Source of the DNA: Erysipelotrichaceae bacterium
Lineage (GTDB): Bacteria > Bacillota_I > Bacilli_A > Erysipelotrichales > Erysipelotrichaceae
Direction of reading: 5' to 3'
NCBI GenBank assembly: GCA_030526485.1
Contig: JAUNCS010000002.1
Coordinates: 30,374 to 94,373 of the forward strand
DNA: 64,000 nucleotides
Under the pieces are notes generated by a model that saw nothing but the letters and a program-made list of their open reading frames with translations, did no database searches and was not told the DNA's origin. A program made the position numbers and the translations under genes. Below are positions 34,346 through 43,452 of this stretch, one piece after another (positions within the stretch are counted from its first letter, which is position 1; the number at the start of each line of letters is the position of its first letter).

Positions 34346-35710
34346 CTAATTCTTGAAACTGTGAATTGGCGCCGGGATACGACCAGTTCTATTTACAAAA
34401 TTTGAACAGTCAAATCGGTTTACATCCATGATTGGGGCATAACCCAATAAGCCACCAAATTCAACTGTATCACCAACAGTCTTGCCAACAACCGGAATAA
34501 GTCTTACAGCTGTTGTCTTCTGATTGATCATACCAATAGCTGCTTCATCGGCAATAATACCTGATAATGTTGCCGCACTTACATCGCCCGGTACCGCAAT
34601 CATATCTAAGCCTACTGAGCAGACGCAGGTCATGGCTTCAAGCTTCTCTAAAGTAAGTGCACCAGCTTCAACCGCATTAATCATACCCTGGTCTTCGCTG
34701 ACAGGAATAAAGGCACCTGATAGACCACCTACATAACTGCTGGCCATTACGCCACCCTTTTTAACCTGGTCATTTAATAAAGCAAGGGCCGCAGTTGTGC
34801 CTGGGGCACCAGCATATTCAAGACCAATTTCACATAGGATATCAGCTACGCTGTCACCAATTGCTGGTGTCGGAGCTAGCGATAAGTCAATAATACCGAA
34901 AGGAATATTTAGTTTAGCACTGGCTTCCTTGGCAACCAGCTGACCAACTCTGGTAATCTTGAAAGCTGTCTTTTTAATAGTTTCACATAAGACTTCAAAG
35001 CTTTCGCCTCTTACAGCTTCCAATGCTGTTTTAACAACGCCAGGTCCGCTGACGCCAACATTAATTACTGCATCAGCTTCACTTACACCATGGAAGGCAC
35101 CAGCCATAAATGGATTATCATCTGGTGCATTGCAGAAGACAACCAGTTTTGCACAACCAATACAGTCTCTGTCTTTGGTATATTCTGCTGCTTCTTTAAT
35201 TATTTCGCCCATTAGTCTTACGGCATCCATATTGATACCAGTTTTGGTAGAACCGACATTGACTGAGCTGCAGACTTTCTCGGTTACAGCTAAGGCTTCA
35301 GGAATAGATCTGATTAATAATTCATCAGACTTAGTCATACCCTTTGAACAGATAGCTGAATAGCCACCGATGAAGTTTACACCAACAACCTTGGCAGCCA
35401 AATCTAGAACCTTGGCAATCTTTACATAGTCTTTTGTTTCTTTACAGCAGTTTGCCCCAACAAGCGAGATTGGGGTAATAGAAATTCTTTTATTTACGAT
35501 AGGAATTCCATATTTCTTTTCAATTTCTTCACCAGTCTTAACTAAGTCCTTAGCGACAGTGGTAATCTTGTTGAAGATATTCTGACAACAGGTTTTTAAG
35601 TCTCTGTCCGCACAATCAAGCAGATTGATACCCAGAGTAATCGTTCTTACATCCAGGTTTTCTTCCTCAATCATACGATTGGTTTCAATGGCTTCTTTAA
35701 TATCAATCAT
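34346..35710 (-). CDS. UPF0210 / DUF711 (PFL-like) protein
   Basis: 454 residues matching the conserved UPF0210 family throughout: [12 protein letters not shown] near 80, [15 protein letters not shown] mid-protein, [24 protein letters not shown] and [16 protein letters not shown]. Structurally related to glycyl-radical enzymes but without the radical glycine loop. Function unknown. It is almost always paired with a UPF0237 ACT protein, as here (10 bases apart), which may sense an amino acid. Confidence 0.93.
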   Translation of the reverse strand: MIDIKEAIETNRMIEEENLDVRTITLGINLLDCADRDLKTCCQNIFNKITTVAKDLVKTGEEIEKKYGIPIVNKRISITPISLVGANCCKETKDYVKIAKVLDLAAKVVGVNFIGGYSAICSKGMTKSDELLIRSIPEALAVTEKVCSSVNVGSTKTGINMDAVRLMGEIIKEAAEYTKDRDCIGCAKLVVFCNAPDDNPFMAGAFHGVSEADAVINVGVSGPGVVKTALEAVRGESFEVLCETIKKTAFKITRVGQLVAKEASAKLNIPFGIIDLSLAPTPAIGDSVADILCEIGLEYAGAPGTTAALALLNDQVKKGGVMASSYVGGLSGAFIPVSEDQGMINAVEAGALTLEKLEAMTCVCSVGLDMIAVPGDVSAATLSGIIADEAAIGMINQKTTAVRLIPVVGKTVGDTVEFGGLLGYAPIMDVNRFDCSNFVNRTGRIPAPIHSFKN

Positions 35711-35720
35711 GACTTATCAC

Positions 35721-35990
35721 CTATATACGATGCATCATATTAAAGATGTCTTCGTGCTGGCAATGGATAATGCAGCCGATTTCTTCACCCACCTTTAACA
35801 GACGATCCTGGAATTCATTAAAGCTATCAATTTTCTGGGCATCAACAATCATCATCATGTTGAAGTAACCATTAACGATAGTCTGAGAGATATCTAAAAC
35901 ATTCACTTCTTCTTCAGCTAAAAAAGTACAAACTTTGGCGATGATACCTACAGTATCTCTGCCAACTACAGTAATTACGTATTTTGTCAT
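35721..35990 (-). CDS. UPF0237 ACT-domain protein
   Basis: 89 residues from the ATG at 35990, chosen for the GGGGTG site and because it gives the usual family length; a longer frame exists. A single ACT domain (YVITVVGRDTVGIIAKVCTFLAEEEVNVLDIS) expected to bind an amino acid. Translated just before the UPF0210 gene. Function not established. Confidence 0.88.
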   Translation of the reverse strand: MTKYVITVVGRDTVGIIAKVCTFLAEEEVNVLDISQTIVNGYFNMMMIVDAQKIDSFNEFQDRLLKVGEEIGCIIHCQHEDIFNMMHRI

Positions 35991-35998
35991 GTTCACCC

Positions 35999-36136
35999 CT
36001 AAATAAAAATAATCACATAAGCAATGGAAAGCAAAAGAATAACTGCACAAACCACTAAAGCAATCTTTACAATCTTGTCTTTTTTCTTAACTCTTTGAAT
36101 TTCTCTTACGATTTCTTCTCTACTATATTTTTCCAT
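35999..36136 (-). CDS. 45-residue single-pass membrane protein
   Basis: Begins MEKYSREEIVREIQRVKKKDK, a charged amphipathic segment, followed by one hydrophobic helix (IALVVCAVILLLSIAYVIIF) reaching the C-terminus. The ATG at 36136 lies 14 bases inside the end of the coiled-coil gene and the stop lies eight bases before the ACT gene. Ribosome site is weak (AAAAGA), so translation may depend on coupling. Probably real; function unknown. Confidence 0.6.
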   Translation of the reverse strand: MEKYSREEIVREIQRVKKKDKIVKIALVVCAVILLLSIAYVIIFI

Positions 36137-37298
36137 TGTCTTTTAACATTTTCTCGTATTTTTCTCTATTCTTTAAAACGACCTTGATGAAGTTCAACAG
36201 CTTTTCATCAGTATCAGTAGCTCTTTGTCTACAATAGATTTCAGTTTCTTCAAGTTGCTTCTTGCTGGCTCTATCGGCCTCTTCCAGAATCTGCTTAGCT
36301 TCGCGGTTAGCAGTATTAAGCATAGCTGTCTTTTCCACTTCCGCTTCTTTAAGATAATCTTCTTTTAACTGTTCCAGTTCCTTAAGGTACTTTTCCTTCT
36401 CTTTGCCGAATTCCACAGCCATATTAATGCGCTGATTATCAAATTCTTCTTCTAAGACATCAATAGCTTTCTGTTTACGCTTATTGAAATCTTCTTCAAG
36501 ATATAAAGCTTTAACCTCAAATTCCTTGGCCAGTTTTTCTTCCTTGGCAGCATATTCTTCCCTGATCTTATTGATCTCAAACTGCTGCTCGATTTTTAAC
36601 TGAGCTATTTCACCATCAAAGTCTCGATTCTGGTTTTCAAGTTCAGCAAGTCTTAGTTTATCTGCTTCACATTCTTTTAGAATTCTTTCCTTTTCTTCTA
36701 AAAGTTCTTTTTCTTTATTTTCATATTCTTCGCTTAGACTCTTTTTATATTCCAGTATCTGAATCAGTCTTTCTTCATAATCCTGTAAATGAGAGTTGAT
36801 GATTAAGGCGTTTTCATCTTCCTTCATCTTTGTATCATTGATAATGCTATTCAGTTCACTGCGATACTCATTCTTTAAAGTGCTGTTATCAGCAGAAATA
36901 ACTTCCACTTCTTTTAACAGCTTATCGTTTTCTTCTTTAAGCTGTTCAAGCTTCAGATCACTTTCTTTTAATAAAGCATTTAAATCATCATTCAGTTTCT
37001 GATTGCAAGAGTTCAGTTCTTCCAGCTTTTCTTCCAAAACTCTCTTCTCTTCTTTTAAAACAATCAGTTCTTCATTTGTCTTATCGTCTTCACAAATAAA
37101 TTCAGTAAATGCTTTTTCTTCCTTTTCAACAATTGGATTTTGAGCCAAGGTCTTTAATTCATTTATTAATTCAGCCTTTTGTGCATTATCCATAACCAAA
37201 ATATTGTAACTGTTTTCCAATTCTTCCAGTTCATCCTGCTGGAAAAGAATAAGTTCCAAGAGTTCTATACGTGATAAATTCTTTAAATTTGTTTTCAT
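36123..37298 (-). CDS. Long coiled-coil protein
   Basis: 391 residues from the ATG at 37298. The N-terminus is a short folded cap (NLKNLSRIELLELILFQQDELEELE), then about 330 residues of nearly uninterrupted coiled coil rich in Glu, Lys and Leu. The C-terminal part (NREAKQILEEADRASKKQLEE) recalls DivIVA-like or V-ATPase-H-like helices. It overlaps the 45-residue membrane peptide gene, which could anchor it. Likely a structural or cell-division scaffold; no firm homologue. Confidence 0.75.
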   Translation of the reverse strand: MKTNLKNLSRIELLELILFQQDELEELENSYNILVMDNAQKAELINELKTLAQNPIVEKEEKAFTEFICEDDKTNEELIVLKEEKRVLEEKLEELNSCNQKLNDDLNALLKESDLKLEQLKEENDKLLKEVEVISADNSTLKNEYRSELNSIINDTKMKEDENALIINSHLQDYEERLIQILEYKKSLSEEYENKEKELLEEKERILKECEADKLRLAELENQNRDFDGEIAQLKIEQQFEINKIREEYAAKEEKLAKEFEVKALYLEEDFNKRKQKAIDVLEEEFDNQRINMAVEFGKEKEKYLKELEQLKEDYLKEAEVEKTAMLNTANREAKQILEEADRASKKQLEETEIYCRQRATDTDEKLLNFIKVVLKNREKYEKMLKDNGKI

Positions 37299-37322
37299 TA
37301 CTACAATTTTAACATAAATAAA

Positions 37323-37344
37323 AAAGCCGGATTTCTCCAGCTTT
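37323..37344 (-). terminator. Intrinsic terminator after the HPr-dehydrogenase gene
   Basis: Nine-pair stem with one G-U, valid only on the minus strand; GAAA loop, then TTTTTTATT. Confidence 0.8.
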
Positions 37345-37351
37345 GAGCATA

Positions 37352-38656
37352 TTATTGAGCTTTTACTTCTGATGCGCCGTAGTCCTTGCCACAAGCATAA
37401 TTTCTAGCATTTTCCATTGTGACAATCGCAATAGCCTGTAGAGCTTCTCTTGTGAAGAAGGCCTGATGCGAAGTGATAACTACCTGAGGGAACATCAGTA
37501 ATCTACCTGTAATATCATTAGTTACAATGTCATCAGATAAGTTTGTATATACGTTTGTATCTTCACCTTCATATACGTCAAGAGCTACTGCATTGAACTT
37601 ACCAGCCTTTAGGGCATCAATTAATGCTTCAGCATCGATTAGAGCACCTCTGGCAGTATTTACGATCATAGCAGTATCTTTCATAAGAGCGATGCTGTCC
37701 TTATCGATTAAGTGGTAAGTACCACCTTCACCCATGATTAGTGGAGCATGTAAAGAGATTAGATCAGCTCTCTTGAATAATTCTTCCTTAGAAACATAAG
37801 TTAATAAACCAGATTCTTCTAAAGCCTTATTTGGATAAGCATCCCAGCCAAGAACAGTCATGCCATAGCCCTTACAGATATTAGCCATGCAGATACCAAT
37901 CTTACCAGTACCAACGATACCAGCAACCTTGTTATGTAAGTCTAAACCTAATAGACCAGTTAAATCGAAGTTGTTTTCCTTAACCTTGTTGTAAGATCTG
38001 TGAAGTCTTCTGTTTGCTGTCTGAACGATAGCCATTGCATGTTCAGCTACAGCGTATGGAGAATATGCTGGAACTCTTAGTACAGTAATACCAAGTTTTG
38101 CACATTCATTTAAGTCAACGTTATTGAAGCCAGCGCATCTTAATAGAATTAATTTAACGCCGCATTCATATAGAGTATCAACGATTTCCTTACCACATTC
38201 ATCGTTTACGAAGATACATACTGCTTCAAAGCCCTTAGCTAAAGTTGCAGTTTCTGGAGTAAGTCTTGTCTGGAAATAAGTAATATCTACGTTATATGTA
38301 CCCTGACCTTTATCTTCTGCCAGTTCAGCAAAGAACTTCTTGTCGTAGCTCTTTGTACCAAAGAAAGCAATCTTTAAGCAGTCTGGAGTATCAACACGAC
38401 CGAATTTAGTATTGATTTCGTGTAAGATTTTTTCATATGCTTCCTGTTCATCAGAACCATCAATTGTGATAGTGATTTCTTCACCCTGTTTAACACCAAG
38501 AGAAAGAATAGCTAAAACGTTATTACCATCAGCTCTCTTTTCGCCATAAGAAATAGTTACGCTACTCTTGAAATTAACGCATGTCTGAGCAATCATTGCT
38601 GCTGGTCTGGCATGTAAGCCATGAGAATCAATTACTGTATGTTTAAAAGTGATCAT
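37352..38656 (-). CDS. HPr phosphocarrier domain fused to D-lactate dehydrogenase
   Basis: 434 residues in one uninterrupted frame. Residues 1-88 are a complete HPr domain: GLHARPA puts the phosphorylatable His at exactly 15, with Arg17; the kinase site Ser46 is replaced by Asn46 (GNNVLAILSLG). Residues 94-434 are a full D-2-hydroxyacid dehydrogenase of the D-LDH type: KIAFFGTKSYDKKFF, NAD motif GTGKIG at 249-254, catalytic Arg336 (NTARG), Glu365 (DVYEGE), His397 (SHQAF). It should reduce pyruvate to D-lactate with NADH, perhaps gated by PTS phosphorylation (inference). GAGG precedes the ATG. Confidence 0.92.
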   Translation of the reverse strand: MITFKHTVIDSHGLHARPAAMIAQTCVNFKSSVTISYGEKRADGNNVLAILSLGVKQGEEITITIDGSDEQEAYEKILHEINTKFGRVDTPDCLKIAFFGTKSYDKKFFAELAEDKGQGTYNVDITYFQTRLTPETATLAKGFEAVCIFVNDECGKEIVDTLYECGVKLILLRCAGFNNVDLNECAKLGITVLRVPAYSPYAVAEHAMAIVQTANRRLHRSYNKVKENNFDLTGLLGLDLHNKVAGIVGTGKIGICMANICKGYGMTVLGWDAYPNKALEESGLLTYVSKEELFKRADLISLHAPLIMGEGGTYHLIDKDSIALMKDTAMIVNTARGALIDAEALIDALKAGKFNAVALDVYEGEDTNVYTNLSDDIVTNDITGRLLMFPQVVITSHQAFFTREALQAIAIVTMENARNYACGKDYGASEVKAQ

Positions 38657-38737
38657 TTTTTAACCTCGCTTGTAAAAATTATATCAAGATTATTTAGGCA
38701 CTTGTGAAAAAATGTTTATATTTTTGAAAAAAGAAAA

Positions 38738-38762
38738 GGTCCAATTCCAATGGAATCAGACC
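38738..38762 (-). terminator. Intrinsic terminator after the DUF6465 gene
   Basis: Eleven-pair stem on the minus strand (two G-U), three-base loop, followed by TTTTCTTTTTTC. Confidence 0.8.
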
Positions 38763-38776
38763 CCTCATAAACTGAA

Positions 38777-38974
38777 TTAGTTTAAAGACTTAACTTCGCC
38801 TTCAGTATTAACTACTACATAAGTCTTACCTTCATCAAGATTTACATATGCAGTTGCACTATCAACTTTAGTTATCTTTAAGCCTGCGGCTTTAATCTGT
38901 TCTTTAACTTCTTTTTCAAGGTTTGTTAGATTCATTTCCTTGCCAGCAGCCTGTGCAATAATCTCTAGCTTCAT
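38777..38974 (-). CDS. Small DUF6465-like protein
   Basis: 65 residues, charged and soluble: KEMNLTNLEKEVKEQIKAAGLK then a beta region TAYVNLDEGKTYVVVNTEGE. The pattern resembles the DUF6465 family of short anaerobe proteins of unknown function. AAGGGGG ribosome site before the ATG and its own terminator indicate a strongly expressed single gene. It follows the aromatic operon after an 18-base palindrome. Confidence 0.7.
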   Translation of the reverse strand: MKLEIIAQAAGKEMNLTNLEKEVKEQIKAAGLKITKVDSATAYVNLDEGKTYVVVNTEGEVKSLN

Positions 38975-39000
38975 AGCAGTTCCCCCTTTTACAAGTATTA

Positions 39001-39018
39001 ATTATTCTATAGAATAAT
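39001..39018. promoter_or_regulatory. Perfect 18-base palindrome
   Basis: ATTATTCTATAGAATAAT reads the same on both strands with no loop, 26 bases upstream of the DUF6465 start. A dimeric-regulator site is more likely than a hairpin. Confidence 0.45.
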
Positions 39019-39033
39019 CTTTTTGTCTACTTT

Positions 39034-40242
39034 TTATGCAATTACAGCCTTGATTCGCTTAGCTAAACCCTCAATTTCCTTGACTGGCATCGAACAGATT
39101 GCCACACGAATTCCCTTAACAGTTTTAACGGTATAGATATGATTATCCAATAATTTCTGATGAGCCTCATCTCTCTTGTTTTCATCAGTAAACTTTAAAG
39201 TTACAAAGAAGCCTTCCTTAAAGTCATAGATATCAAGTCCCACTTCTTTAGCTTCATTTACAAAAGCTTCAGCACGCTTATACAGGATATCGATGTAAGC
39301 TTTCTTTTCATCTACATATTCATTCTGGTAAGAATTAATAACTTGAGCCACATTAGACATCGCGATATTACTGCAGGTAGACCAGGTACATCTGACCTTT
39401 AGTTCAGCAGCCTTTTCAACTTCCTCAACAGTTTTTTCATTCTTATTTAAAATGATAAGTTCACCAAGTCGCTGACCATAGTAAGAGAAAGATTTGGAAG
39501 TTGAAGCACAAATTAGAACCAGAACATTTTCATTTAATTCATCAAAAGTCTGGATATATTTTCTGGCTTCTTTTGGTTCTCTGGCATAGTCAATATAGGC
39601 AATATCATTTACAAGTACTACTTCTGCCTTCTTGGCAATTTCATTTAGCTTGTTTACAATCTTTTTCCATTCATCAGTATTTAAAGACTGACCACATGGA
39701 TTTTGACATGGACTGTTAATAACCAGCACCAGTTTGCCCTGTTTATTGGCAATGCTTTCTGCCTTATTCAACATGTCATCGATATCATAAACATCATAGT
39801 TGACCACATCAAAATTAAATTCATTAGCCATCAACTGGTATGAACCCCAGGCAATTTCTGGAAGTAAAACTGCCTCATTGGCTTCAAGGCATAAGTCTAA
39901 AGCTACAAAGACAGCACCAGTACCACCAACTGTTGCGATACCATCACTGTATAAATTACTGTTACCATCAAGTACCCAGTTTTTCATGGCTTCGATATAT
40001 TCAGGATTGCCCTTTAAACCAGCTGGATATGCCGCTCTGACAGTATCGGGAAAGCTTCTTTCACTTTCAAAGACACTTTTATAAGTAACCAGTTTGCCTT
40101 CTTCATCGCATAAGGAACCGATGATGGCATTAGTTGCCCCAGCCTTGCCATTTTCCTCTACATATTTTTTGTAGCTGGCCATGATAGAAAAGACTGTATC
40201 TGGTTTCCAGATGCTCTTAATACTCTTCTTTACAAAACTCAT
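39034..40242 (-). CDS. Aminotransferase of the aromatic operon
   Basis: 402 residues, class I/II PLP enzyme. The NSPCQNPCG loop and the PLP lysine in ASTSKSFSYYGQRLG are clear. It is the last gene of the Tyr/Phe operon, three bases after pheA, so its likely role is the final transamination of phenylpyruvate and 4-hydroxyphenylpyruvate. The sequence belongs to the group annotated tyrosine or aspartate aminotransferase. GGGGGA precedes the ATG. Confidence 0.88.
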   Translation of the reverse strand: MSFVKKSIKSIWKPDTVFSIMASYKKYVEENGKAGATNAIIGSLCDEEGKLVTYKSVFESERSFPDTVRAAYPAGLKGNPEYIEAMKNWVLDGNSNLYSDGIATVGGTGAVFVALDLCLEANEAVLLPEIAWGSYQLMANEFNFDVVNYDVYDIDDMLNKAESIANKQGKLVLVINSPCQNPCGQSLNTDEWKKIVNKLNEIAKKAEVVLVNDIAYIDYAREPKEARKYIQTFDELNENVLVLICASTSKSFSYYGQRLGELIILNKNEKTVEEVEKAAELKVRCTWSTCSNIAMSNVAQVINSYQNEYVDEKKAYIDILYKRAEAFVNEAKEVGLDIYDFKEGFFVTLKFTDENKRDEAHQKLLDNHIYTVKTVKGIRVAICSMPVKEIEGLAKRIKAVIA

Positions 40243-40245
40243 ATT

Positions 40246-41325
40246 CTAATCCCCCAGTTTCTGATAAGAGCCTAAGACTCTAACGCTTTGACAGACTTTC
40301 TTTAAGCCATCCAGCATATCCTGACAAGCCTTAGAATTTAAATCGCCTGTCACTTCTACATAGAAGTAGTATTCCCATGCCAGATCTTTTAAAGCTCTTG
40401 ATCTAAGGCATGTCATATTTAGACCGGTCTTAGAGATTTCGTTAATTGCGGTAGCTAAAGAACCAGCTGAGTTATTAACAACAAGCAGTAAGCCAAACTT
40501 ATCGCCATTACTGCTTCGTTTCTTGCTGACAACCGCAAAACGGGTAGTATTTAAATCAGAATTATTAATATTTTCATCAATTACTTCCAGACCATAGATT
40601 TCTGCCGTCTTTAAAGAACCGATAGCCGCCATTGTCTTATCGCCACTTTCCTTAACAAGCTTAGCTGCCATCGCAGTATTTGGATAAGAAATCTTTTCCG
40701 CATCCAAAGATTTCAAATAATTAGAAGACTGTTCCAAAGCCTGAATATGTGAATAAATCTTCTTAATATCTTCTTTTCTGGTACCCGGTAAAGCAATCAG
40801 ATTCTGATCTACCTTTAAATCATAATAAGCATTAATGAATAGGTCTTTGCGCTTAAACAAGCCATCCATTACTTCACCAACTTCACCATTGGTTGAGTTC
40901 TCTATTGGTAAGACACCACAATCCACTTCATCATTTAAGATGGCATCCATTACTCCTGCAAAGGTTGCATAGTTCTTAAAGTTTGCACCATCAAATAGAT
41001 TGCAGGCTGCAATATGTGAGAAAGCTCCCTCGACACCCTGGTAAGCAATCTGTTTGCCATAGATGTTTTTACGCTGGTACAGCTTAGAAACATCCATTAG
41101 ATTCCTGATAAAGCTGACATATTCGGTTTCCAGTTCTTTATTCTTTAGTCTTTTTACATTCTTCTCAATAACAGCGTTTTCTCTTTTTTCATCAAAGATA
41201 GGCATTGAATTTTCTTTTTTGTATTGTGCTACTTTTGTAACAATTTCCATGCGTCTTTCAAAGAGTTCGACAAATTTCTGGTCTATCTCATCAATTTCAA
41301 TACGCGCTTCTTCCAGTTTATTCAT
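40246..41325 (-). CDS. pheA: Bifunctional chorismate mutase / prephenate dehydratase
   Basis: 359 residues in three parts. Residues 1-85 are an AroQ-type chorismate mutase (LEEARIEIDEIDQKFVELFERRMEIV). About 90-270 are prephenate dehydratase (YQGVEGAFSHIA, GVLPIENSTNGEVGEVMD, with TTRFAVV for the TRF motif). The last 85 residues are a regulatory ACT domain (GSLATAINEISKTGLNMTCLRSRAL), expected to bind Phe. Makes phenylpyruvate from chorismate. Between tyrA and the aminotransferase. Confidence 0.96.
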   Translation of the reverse strand: MNKLEEARIEIDEIDQKFVELFERRMEIVTKVAQYKKENSMPIFDEKRENAVIEKNVKRLKNKELETEYVSFIRNLMDVSKLYQRKNIYGKQIAYQGVEGAFSHIAACNLFDGANFKNYATFAGVMDAILNDEVDCGVLPIENSTNGEVGEVMDGLFKRKDLFINAYYDLKVDQNLIALPGTRKEDIKKIYSHIQALEQSSNYLKSLDAEKISYPNTAMAAKLVKESGDKTMAAIGSLKTAEIYGLEVIDENINNSDLNTTRFAVVSKKRSSNGDKFGLLLVVNNSAGSLATAINEISKTGLNMTCLRSRALKDLAWEYYFYVEVTGDLNSKACQDMLDGLKKVCQSVRVLGSYQKLGD

Positions 41326-41333
41326 AATGCCTC

Positions 41334-42188
41334 CTACTTCTTATCAAACAAGGCTCTACGCTTGGTTGATTTTCTGAAGATTTCTTTTAAGTCTTCACTT
41401 TCTTCAGCTATTAATAATCTTTTAATTAAAGATAACTGATCCTCAAAACTTGTTATTTGTTCCAAGAGGGCTTTCTTATTCATGATGAATAATTCAGTCC
41501 ACATGTTTTCGTTAATTCTGGCAATTCTGGTTAAGTCTCTAAATGAGTCGCCAGTATATTTTTCCAGATGTTCGTCCTCATTACAGGTCATTAAGGTTAC
41601 AGCCAAGATATGTGTTAACTGCGATACAAAGCCGATAATATTGTCGTGTTCCTCAACACTTAAAGTTGAGATATTGGCGAAGTTTAGAATTTCACCAATT
41701 TTCTTGGCATCTTCAATAGCTTCATTTGTATTCTTTTCTGTTGGAACAACAATATAGTTGGCTTTTTCAAAAATCTTTTCATCACTGTTGATAACACCAT
41801 AGACTTCTTTACCAGCCATCGGGTGGCAGGCAATCATTTCCAGATCTTCTCTTAAGAAATCCTGTATGACATCGATGACGCCGCTCTTAATACCACAGAC
41901 ATCAGTGATTAAAGTTCCTGGTCTGATATACTGCTGGTTTTCTTTTAACCATTCAACTTCTTTGACTGGATATAAGGAAACGATGATGACATCTGCTTCT
42001 TTAAGTAAATCTTTATCTACTTCGGCACTGCCCTTATCGATGAAGCCTTCTTTTAGGGCGTAGTCAATATCGCTTTGTTTGTGAGCCAAAGCATATACGG
42101 TATAACCATTTTTGTGTAAGCCTTTAGCGTAGCTGCCACCAATTAAGCCAAGGCCCACTATTAGAAATTTTGTATCTTTATTAATCAT
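41334..42188 (-). CDS. tyrA: Prephenate dehydrogenase
   Basis: 284 residues. NAD-binding GLGLIGGSYAKGL at the N-terminus and the prephenate-site segments CHPMAGKEVYGV, and HDNIIGFVSQLTHILAVTL with the active-site histidine. It converts prephenate to 4-hydroxyphenylpyruvate. No C-terminal ACT domain is present, so feedback may act only through expression control. It overlaps aroA by eight bases and precedes pheA by eight bases. Confidence 0.95.
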   Translation of the reverse strand: MINKDTKFLIVGLGLIGGSYAKGLHKNGYTVYALAHKQSDIDYALKEGFIDKGSAEVDKDLLKEADVIIVSLYPVKEVEWLKENQQYIRPGTLITDVCGIKSGVIDVIQDFLREDLEMIACHPMAGKEVYGVINSDEKIFEKANYIVVPTEKNTNEAIEDAKKIGEILNFANISTLSVEEHDNIIGFVSQLTHILAVTLMTCNEDEHLEKYTGDSFRDLTRIARINENMWTELFIMNKKALLEQITSFEDQLSLIKRLLIAEESEDLKEIFRKSTKRRALFDKK

Positions 42189-43452
42189 TTAGAACCTCAA
42201 CTTTCACACCACACTTCTTTAAGTCTTCATAGAAGTCGGGGTAGCTCTTATTTACTGCTTCAGCTGTTGTGATAATTACATCCTTGTCACTGACTGTCGC
42301 CAGCACTGCAAAGGACATTGCCAGACGATGATCATTATGCGAATCAATTATTAATTCTTTTTCTCTTACTTCATCTTTTTCAGCTAAGACAGTCAATTCA
42401 TTTTCTTTGATATCGAAGTGATAGCCAAACTTTTTAAGTACATTGCATACACATTCAACACGGTCTGATTCTTTGTATCTTAGACGGGCGATATTTTTAA
42501 ACTCCGCCTTTTTATTTGCGAAACAGGCATAGGTCATTAAGGCTGGACCCAGGTCTGGACAATCAGCCAGATCAAAGACCGCTTCCTTATATTCACCTGG
42601 TGTAACCACATAGGTTTCATCTTTTTTATATACATTAACACCAGCTTCTTTCAGATAATCAAAGAAGACCTTATCACCCTGTTTACTATTATCTGCTAGA
42701 CCAGTAATTGTAATCTCGTTATTGATAGCTCCTAAAAGGGCTGGAAAGGCTGCTGAGCTGTAGTCACCTTCAACTGTTAAATCTCTTGATAGATATTTCT
42801 GACTGCCTTTAATAAACAAGGTGTTCTTATCTTTAAAGATTATTTCAATACCAAACTTGTTTAAGATATCAATGGTAATATCCACATAACTTCTTGATTC
42901 AAATGGTTCTTTAATAGTTAATGTACTATCACCTTCACACAATGGTAAGGCAAATAATAAACCAGTAATAAACTGGGAAGAGATAGAACCATCAAGAGTG
43001 AAGTTTCCGGATTTTAATGGACCCTTAATTACAATTGAATCTTCTTTATGTTCAAACTTCAGCTTTTCTTCCCTGAATAAATCGCGATAAACATCCTGTG
43101 GTCTTTTCATTAATTTGCCAGCACCAGTAAAAGTCACTTCTTTATCGCTCAGCGCAAATAAGGGAATCATAAATCTTAGTGTAGATCCTGATTCATTACA
43201 AAAAACCACATCACTAGCGATGTCTATACTTTTACCATTTACAGTTGCTGTATCACCATCAAGTGAAATATCAGCACCAAGACACTTAAGAGCGGAAACG
43301 GTTGCCTCAATATCCTTGGAATGGCCAAGGTTTTTAATGATGCTGACACCATTTGCCAGACTGGCTGCGATCAAGGCGCGGTGCCCTACCGATTTACTTG
43401 GAGGTACAGCTACTATGCCACTGGCCTTACTTTTACTTATTCTTACTTTCAT
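42181..43452 (-). CDS. aroA: 3-phosphoshikimate 1-carboxyvinyltransferase (EPSP synthase)
   Basis: 423 residues from the ATG at 43452 (a TTG two codons earlier is possible). Condenses shikimate-3-phosphate with PEP. Signature regions: PPSKSVGHRALIAASLA, CNESGSTLRFMIPL, GSISSQFITGLLFALP, and LRYKESDRV. It overlaps aroQ by 20 bases and has no strong ribosome site of its own, so it is probably translationally coupled. Confidence 0.96.
   Translation of the reverse strand: MKVRISKSKASGIVAVPPSKSVGHRALIAASLANGVSIIKNLGHSKDIEATVSALKCLGADISLDGDTATVNGKSIDIASDVVFCNESGSTLRFMIPLFALSDKEVTFTGAGKLMKRPQDVYRDLFREEKLKFEHKEDSIVIKGPLKSGNFTLDGSISSQFITGLLFALPLCEGDSTLTIKEPFESRSYVDITIDILNKFGIEIIFKDKNTLFIKGSQKYLSRDLTVEGDYSSAAFPALLGAINNEITITGLADNSKQGDKVFFDYLKEAGVNVYKKDETYVVTPGEYKEAVFDLADCPDLGPALMTYACFANKKAEFKNIARLRYKESDRVECVCNVLKKFGYHFDIKENELTVLAEKDEVREKELIIDSHNDHRLAMSFAVLATVSDKDVIITTAEAVNKSYPDFYEDLKKCGVKVEVLND

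Noticed and set aside
35049..35363. Open frames opposite the UPF0210 gene
   Set aside because: Shadows of a strongly conserved gene; no independent evidence.
38690..38725. Rex-like site upstream of the HPr-D-LDH gene
   Set aside because: One half (TTGTGAA) is perfect but the other half does not match TTCACAA, so a redox-repressor site is not supported.
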